A program made the position numbers and the translations under genes. 64,000 nt of DNA, from contig NZ_ATZJ01000019.1 in assembly GCF_000428145.1 (NCBI RefSeq), positions 9,740 to 73,739 on the forward strand, written 5' to 3'. This DNA is from Chitinilyticum litopenaei DSM 21440 (lineage in GTDB: Bacteria > Pseudomonadota > Gammaproteobacteria > Burkholderiales > Chitinibacteraceae). A model generated the notes under the pieces. That model saw only the letters and a list, made by a program, of their open reading frames with translations. It was not told where the DNA came from and did not search any database. Positions 63,178 to 64,000 of this stretch are shown piece by piece; positions within the stretch are counted from its first letter, which is position 1, and each line of letters starts with the position of its first letter.

Positions 63178-63231
63178 CCTAATCAGAAGCTGACCGGGTC
63201 AGCACCCCTTCATTTATCCAAGGAGTATTTC

Positions 63232-63663
63232 ATGTTCAAGGAATTTCGTGAATTCGCAATGCGCGGCAATGTGATCGACCTGGCCGTCGGCGTGGTGATT
63301 GGCGCGGCGTTTGGCAAGATTGTCGATTCGCTGGTCAAGGACGTGATCATGCCGCCACTGGGCTTCATCATCGGCAAGGTGGATTTCGCCAATCTCTTCA
63401 TCACGCTCGCGGAAGGCAAGGTCGCCGGGCCGTACGCCTCGCTGAAGGCGGCGCAGGATGCCGGCGCGGTCACCATGAACATTGGCCTCTTCATCAACAC
63501 CATGATCAGCTTCATCATCGTGGCCTTCGCGATTTTCCTGGTAGTGAAGGCCATGAACAAGCTCAAGCGCGAAGAGACACCGGCCCCCGCCGAGCCCGCG
63601 CCGACGCCGACGCCGGAAGACATTGAACTGCTGCGCGAAATCCGCGACCTATTGAAAAAGTAA
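63232..63663 (+). CDS. mscL: Large-conductance mechanosensitive channel MscL
   Basis: Homopentameric emergency valve opening under hypo-osmotic shock; 143 aa. The N-terminal amphipathic helix and first transmembrane helix are [20 protein letters not shown], then [20 protein letters not shown]; the second helix is [20 protein letters not shown]. The cytoplasmic end is Pro-rich ([20 protein letters not shown]) and stops at RDLLKK. Start has AAGGAG upstream. A palindromic element begins 3 bp after the stop. Confidence 0.95.
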   Translation: MFKEFREFAMRGNVIDLAVGVVIGAAFGKIVDSLVKDVIMPPLGFIIGKVDFANLFITLAEGKVAGPYASLKAAQDAGAVTMNIGLFINTMISFIIVAFAIFLVVKAMNKLKREETPAPAEPAPTPTPEDIELLREIRDLLKK

Positions 63664-63665
63664 GC

Positions 63666-63710
63666 GTATAGCCATGCAGCCATTCATTTGAAAAGGCTAC
63701 AGCAATATAC
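63666..63710. repeat. 45-bp palindromic intergenic element, copy 12
   Basis: Left arm GTATAGCCATGCAGCCATTC (63666-63685), loop ATTTG, right arm AAAAGGCTACAGCAATATAC (63691-63710), followed by CGT. It lies between mscL and the IS66-type gene. Confidence 0.82.
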
Positions 63711-63761
63711 CGTATGCGCCCAGCCGCCCCACCTTGAAGCACCCCGCCCAAAATCAGGATG

Positions 63762-63794
63762 ATGGTGTCCACGATCTTTCTTCGTGGACACCAT
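63762..63794. repeat. 13-bp hairpin covering the transposase-gene start codon
   Basis: ATGGTGTCCACGA (63762-63774) and TCGTGGACACCAT (63782-63794) are perfect inverted repeats around a 7-base loop. The second arm contains the first two bases of the ATG at 63793, so the hairpin could hide the start in read-through transcripts. Confidence 0.7.
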
Positions 63795-64000
63795 GCCCTT
63801 GATCCCACTCCCCCCAGTCCGCCATCAACGGCGGACCCACAGTCCAGAATTCAAAGCAGCCGTCGTGGCCGCTTGCCGACAACCGGGTATTTCCGTCGCG
63901 GCCATCGCCCGACAGCACGATCTGAATGACAATCTCGTGCATAAATGGCTGCGAGAGTCCAAGCGGGGCGACCCCGCTTTTTCCCCGACGGTTATGCCTG
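63793..64000 (+). CDS. tnpA: IS66-family transposase accessory protein TnpA (OrfA), partial
   Basis: The first 69 codons of a gene that runs off the right edge. After MPLIPLPPVRHQRRTH it reads SPEFKAAVVAACRQPGISVA, then AIARQHDLNDNLVHKWLRES and KRGD, the helix-turn-helix pattern of the small first orf of IS66-type elements. The remaining IS66 orfs (TnpB, TnpC) would lie beyond the window. Confidence 0.8.
   Translation, partial: MPLIPLPPVRHQRRTHSPEFKAAVVAACRQPGISVAAIARQHDLNDNLVHKWLRESKRGDPAFSPTVMP

Overview
The window comes from a GC-rich (roughly 60-65 percent by eye) Gram-negative proteobacterium. The evidence is LPS heptose epimerase, the Lol lipoprotein system, periplasmic binding proteins and a cbb3 terminal oxidase. 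Gene content and protein style fit a betaproteobacterium of the Neisseriales, and the GH3/GH9/ROK/ABC sugar genes would suit a chitin- or oligosaccharide-using member. That lineage call is inference. Almost every base belongs to an ordinary chromosomal gene. No rRNA, tRNA, CRISPR array or prophage was found. The only clear mobile-element gene is an IS66-type orf cut by the right edge.

Layout. 1-3044: a D-2-hydroxyacid dehydrogenase (cut by the left edge) and nudB, divergent from the csdA-csdE sulfur-transfer pair. 3.2-5.0 kb: an orphan amino-acid binding protein and an HDOD protein. 5.0-13.2 kb: the complete cbb3 oxidase locus in the order ccoI-ccoS-ccoN-ccoO-ccoQ-ccoP-ccoG-ccoH, with an FNR/ANR-type box before ccoN. 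13.4-16.9 kb: a giant transporter-like sensor kinase. 16.9-21.1 kb: mdfA, msrA, dapC, dapD. 21.2-21.3 kb: a predicted small RNA on the minus strand. 21.4-28.3 kb: a conserved unknown, a 2Fe-2S ferredoxin, a hydrolase, a membrane protein, a second sensor kinase, rlmM and argD. 28.4-34.5 kb: a binding protein, a CorC/HlyC-type protein, a pseudouridine synthase, two tandem HDOD paralogues and a LuxR-type regulator. 34.7-41.7 kb (minus strand): a GH3 hexosaminidase and a CUT2-type sugar ABC transporter that carries an additional CUT1-type binding protein. 42.2-49.1 kb: a DUF535 protein, a low-GC orphan, and a minus-strand run PilZ-like-ung-ROK kinase-GH9-hldD. 49.2-63.7 kb: carbonic anhydrase, tadA, a lipoprotein, recN, nadK, hrcA, mltB, an unknown gene, tex, an orphan parA, lolC/E, lolD, DUF1993 and mscL.

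The least expected feature is in the gaps between genes. Twelve copies of a palindromic element of exactly 45 bp (20-bp arm, 5-bp loop, 20-bp arm; pattern GTAT-N7-CAGCC-N4 / N5 / N4-GGCTG-N7-ATAC) are spread over the window, mostly a few bases after stop codons. One copy supplies both the last codons of recN and the start codon of the next gene. Larger inverted-repeat elements of 122-163 bp, one with a perfect 8-bp target duplication, and a REP-like hairpin share the same gaps. Several genes have a -10 hexamer so close to the start codon that their mRNAs should be leaderless or nearly so.
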